Program-made: the position numbers and the translations under genes
Source of the DNA: Acinetobacter ursingii DSM 16037 = CIP 107286
GTDB lineage: Bacteria; Pseudomonadota; Gammaproteobacteria; Pseudomonadales; Moraxellaceae
Length of the DNA: 64,000 nucleotides
Reading direction: 5' to 3'
Assembly (NCBI RefSeq): GCF_000368825.1
Contig: NZ_KB849716.1
Location: 11,223-75,222 of the forward strand
Part shown: positions 62,503-64,000 of the stretch, in pieces
Numbering within the stretch: position 1 is the first letter of the stretch
Layout of the letters: each line of letters starts with the position of its first letter
The notes under the pieces: model-generated
Databases searched by the model: none
Seen by the model: the letters and a program-made list of their open reading frames with translations, nothing else
What the model was told of the DNA's origin: nothing

Positions 62503-63822
62503 ATGCATCATTTTTTTAAATTGGGTTTGATTTCAACAGCAGTATTAAGCAGTCAGATTGCACTGGCGAATGAGTTTTGGTCGCAAGATCGCCAATGGTT
62601 ATTGGGGGATTGGGGCGGTGAACGTCAGCAACTCGAAAACAAAGGTTATAAATTTACAGCGTCGATTATGAGTCAGGCTGCGACCAATCTTGATGGTGGT
62701 TACAATGACAGTAATACCCTTGAAAATGCGGGGCAGCTTACTTTAGGTGCAAATTTTGATTTAAATAAAATTGCGGGTTGGGAAGATACGACTGCGGCGA
62801 TCATGATTACCAAACGTGACGGGAATGCCTTAACACTTGAGCGCATTAAAGATCCACGTTCAAGCGCCTTAGGGAATAGTCAGGAAATTTACGGACGCGG
62901 AAAAATCTGGCGCTTAACTCAGGCATGGATCAAAAAAGGTTTTGATGACAATACCGTTCAAGTCAAAATTGGTCGTATGGGCATGTCAGATGATTTCAAC
63001 AGCTCACAATGCGAATTTCAAAATCTTTTACTTTGTGGTGGGCAGCTTGGAAAATCGATTGGTTCGATCTGGTACAACTGGCCAGTGGGACTTTGGGGCG
63101 CAAATGTAAAATACCAATTTGCACCTGAATGGACGTTGGGTCTGGGTGTATATGAGGTCAATCCTGATAATGTCAAAACCCAATCAAATAGCGATGGCTT
63201 TAATCTTGATATGAATAATGTCAAAGGTGCAACCATTCCAGTGGAATTAGCATGGAAACCTAAACTTCGTGCATTTAACGGTTTGCCAGGCGAATACAAG
63301 ATAGGGGCTTTGTACTCAACCGCAGATGCCAATGATGTGGGTACAGCAGGTAAAGAGTATAGTGGCAAGCACAGCTTCTGGATTAATACACAACAGCAGT
63401 TAACTCAGCGTGAAAATGATCCAAAACGTGGCTTATTTTTGAGCTTTAATGGTGTCCTCAACGATAAAGCGACAACAACGGTACAAAGTACCCAGCAAAT
63501 TGCTGTTTGGTACAAAGGTGTTTTCGATAGCCGTCCAAACGATTCGATTGGTTTTGGTTTAGCCAACTATTTGGTGAATGATCGTGCCCGTGATCGTCAA
63601 ATCGCAACTAACGAAAGTCGTGGCTATTATGAATATGATGCATTTGCAACCAACTATATTCCAATTCAACGTGACGAACTCAATGTTGAACTAAATTATA
63701 CCTACCAATGGTCGCCAGCCGTAATGCTACGCCCAAATATCCAATATATCCATCAACCTGCGGGTGTCAAAGAGGTCGATGATGCGTGGGTTGCAGGTTT
63801 AACTATGCGTTTAAATTTCTAA
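62503..63822 (+). CDS. quiX: OprB-type outer-membrane porin of the quinate cluster
   Basis: The 439-residue porin probably admits quinate or shikimate. The signal peptide ends near residue 22 (SQIALA), followed by the OprB-family opening RQWLLGDWGGERQQLENKGYKF. The C terminus GLTMRLNF ends in phenylalanine, as outer-membrane barrels do. It is the last complete gene in the window. quiA is expected next. Confidence 0.88.
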   Translation: MHHFFKLGLISTAVLSSQIALANEFWSQDRQWLLGDWGGERQQLENKGYKFTASIMSQAATNLDGGYNDSNTLENAGQLTLGANFDLNKIAGWEDTTAAIMITKRDGNALTLERIKDPRSSALGNSQEIYGRGKIWRLTQAWIKKGFDDNTVQVKIGRMGMSDDFNSSQCEFQNLLLCGGQLGKSIGSIWYNWPVGLWGANVKYQFAPEWTLGLGVYEVNPDNVKTQSNSDGFNLDMNNVKGATIPVELAWKPKLRAFNGLPGEYKIGALYSTADANDVGTAGKEYSGKHSFWINTQQQLTQRENDPKRGLFLSFNGVLNDKATTTVQSTQQIAVWYKGVFDSRPNDSIGFGLANYLVNDRARDRQIATNESRGYYEYDAFATNYIPIQRDELNVELNYTYQWSPAVMLRPNIQYIHQPAGVKEVDDAWVAGLTMRLNF

Positions 63823-63896
63823 CAATATCGAGATTTTAATAAAAAATATTGATTAAAATATAAGCATGATATTGTTGGATTTAAGCATTATTCGAA

Positions 63897-63926
63897 CAGC
63901 TAAAGTGGCAAAAACCACTTTAGCTG
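63897..63926. repeat. Hairpin downstream of quiX
   Basis: CAGCTAAAGTGG and CCACTTTAGCTG form a perfect 12-bp stem with loop CAAAAA. It is followed by AATGTGTTTATAC, not a T run. It lies between quiX and the expected quiA start beyond the window. Confidence 0.75.
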
Positions 63927-63989
63927 AATGTGTTTATACATAACAGTGACGATCTGAGGTTGTTCGCAGATTTTCATTGTTATGATAAG

Positions 63990-64000
63990 TGGAGAAAGAT
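63990..64000 (+). promoter_or_regulatory. Ribosome-site-like sequence at the right edge
   Basis: GTGGAGAAAGAT ends the window. GGAG a few bases before the edge would suit a start codon just outside, where quiA (PQQ-dependent quinate/shikimate dehydrogenase) is expected from the ADP1 gene order. Confidence 0.3.

Noticed and set aside
63890-63900. PcaU half site (TTCGAACA) downstream of quiX
   Set aside because: A single short match without a partner repeat is expected by chance in a window of this size.

Overview
The window is chromosomal DNA from an Acinetobacter. The evidence is the intact order pcaU / pcaIJFBDKCHG-quiBCX (the protocatechuate-quinate supraoperon known from A. baylyi), a dca dicarboxylate cluster beside it, a DcaP-type porin, a fused mannitol-1-phosphate dehydrogenase/phosphatase, and AT-rich DNA with A/T-ending codons. 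The species cannot be fixed from the sequence alone. No tRNA, rRNA, CRISPR array, prophage or replication origin was seen. The one clear mobile element is an IS256-family insertion sequence at the left end with an intact 8-bp target duplication.

Region 1 (1-20.8 kb) is mostly housekeeping and small accessory modules: a decayed ORF, the IS, cysK, a lipoprotein lytic transglycosylase, a YbaK deacylase, a histidine phosphatase lipoprotein, mtlD, a cobalamin late-assembly operon (2H phosphoesterase-cobU-cobT-cobC-cobS), a cidA/lrgB-type pair with a divergent LysR regulator, an HD-domain/alpha-beta hydrolase pair behind a 26-bp perfect palindrome, an NCS1 permease with an unusual four-cysteine tail, a small gene plus Zeta-like kinase (candidate toxin-antitoxin pair), and a persulfide/sulfur module (two YeeE/YedE halves, persulfide-dioxygenase-like MBL protein, DUF202 protein).

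Region 2 (21-51 kb) is a catabolic island for acids activated as CoA esters. ETF-quinone oxidoreductase takes electrons from acyl-CoA dehydrogenases. Two paralogous sets, each with a CaiB/BaiF CoA-transferase, an IclR regulator and nearby MFS carriers, flank the dca cluster. In that cluster dcaE-SDR-dcaH-dcaF run leftward and dcaA-two AAHS carriers-dcaIJ-dcaP run rightward. A further MFS carrier, a hotdog thioesterase, and an operon of large acyl-CoA dehydrogenase, PaaG-like isomerase/hydratase, class II aldolase and 2-hydroxyacid dehydrogenase follow; I do not recognise this last operon as a described pathway. A recurring 15-bp palindrome (6-3-6, roughly TTTCGC-N3-GCGAAA) lies in front of most of these operons and is probably the operator of the paralogous IclR regulators.

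Region 3 (51-64 kb) is pcaU and the pca-qui supraoperon. Quinate and shikimate enter through the QuiX porin, are converted to protocatechuate in the periplasm (QuiA beyond the window, QuiB, QuiC), imported by PcaK, and degraded by PcaHG, B, C, D, IJ and F to succinyl-CoA and acetyl-CoA. The pcaU-pcaI gap carries three 10-bp repeats in the arrangement known for PcaU. The qui gene junctions carry perfect hairpins. The window ends just before the expected position of quiA.
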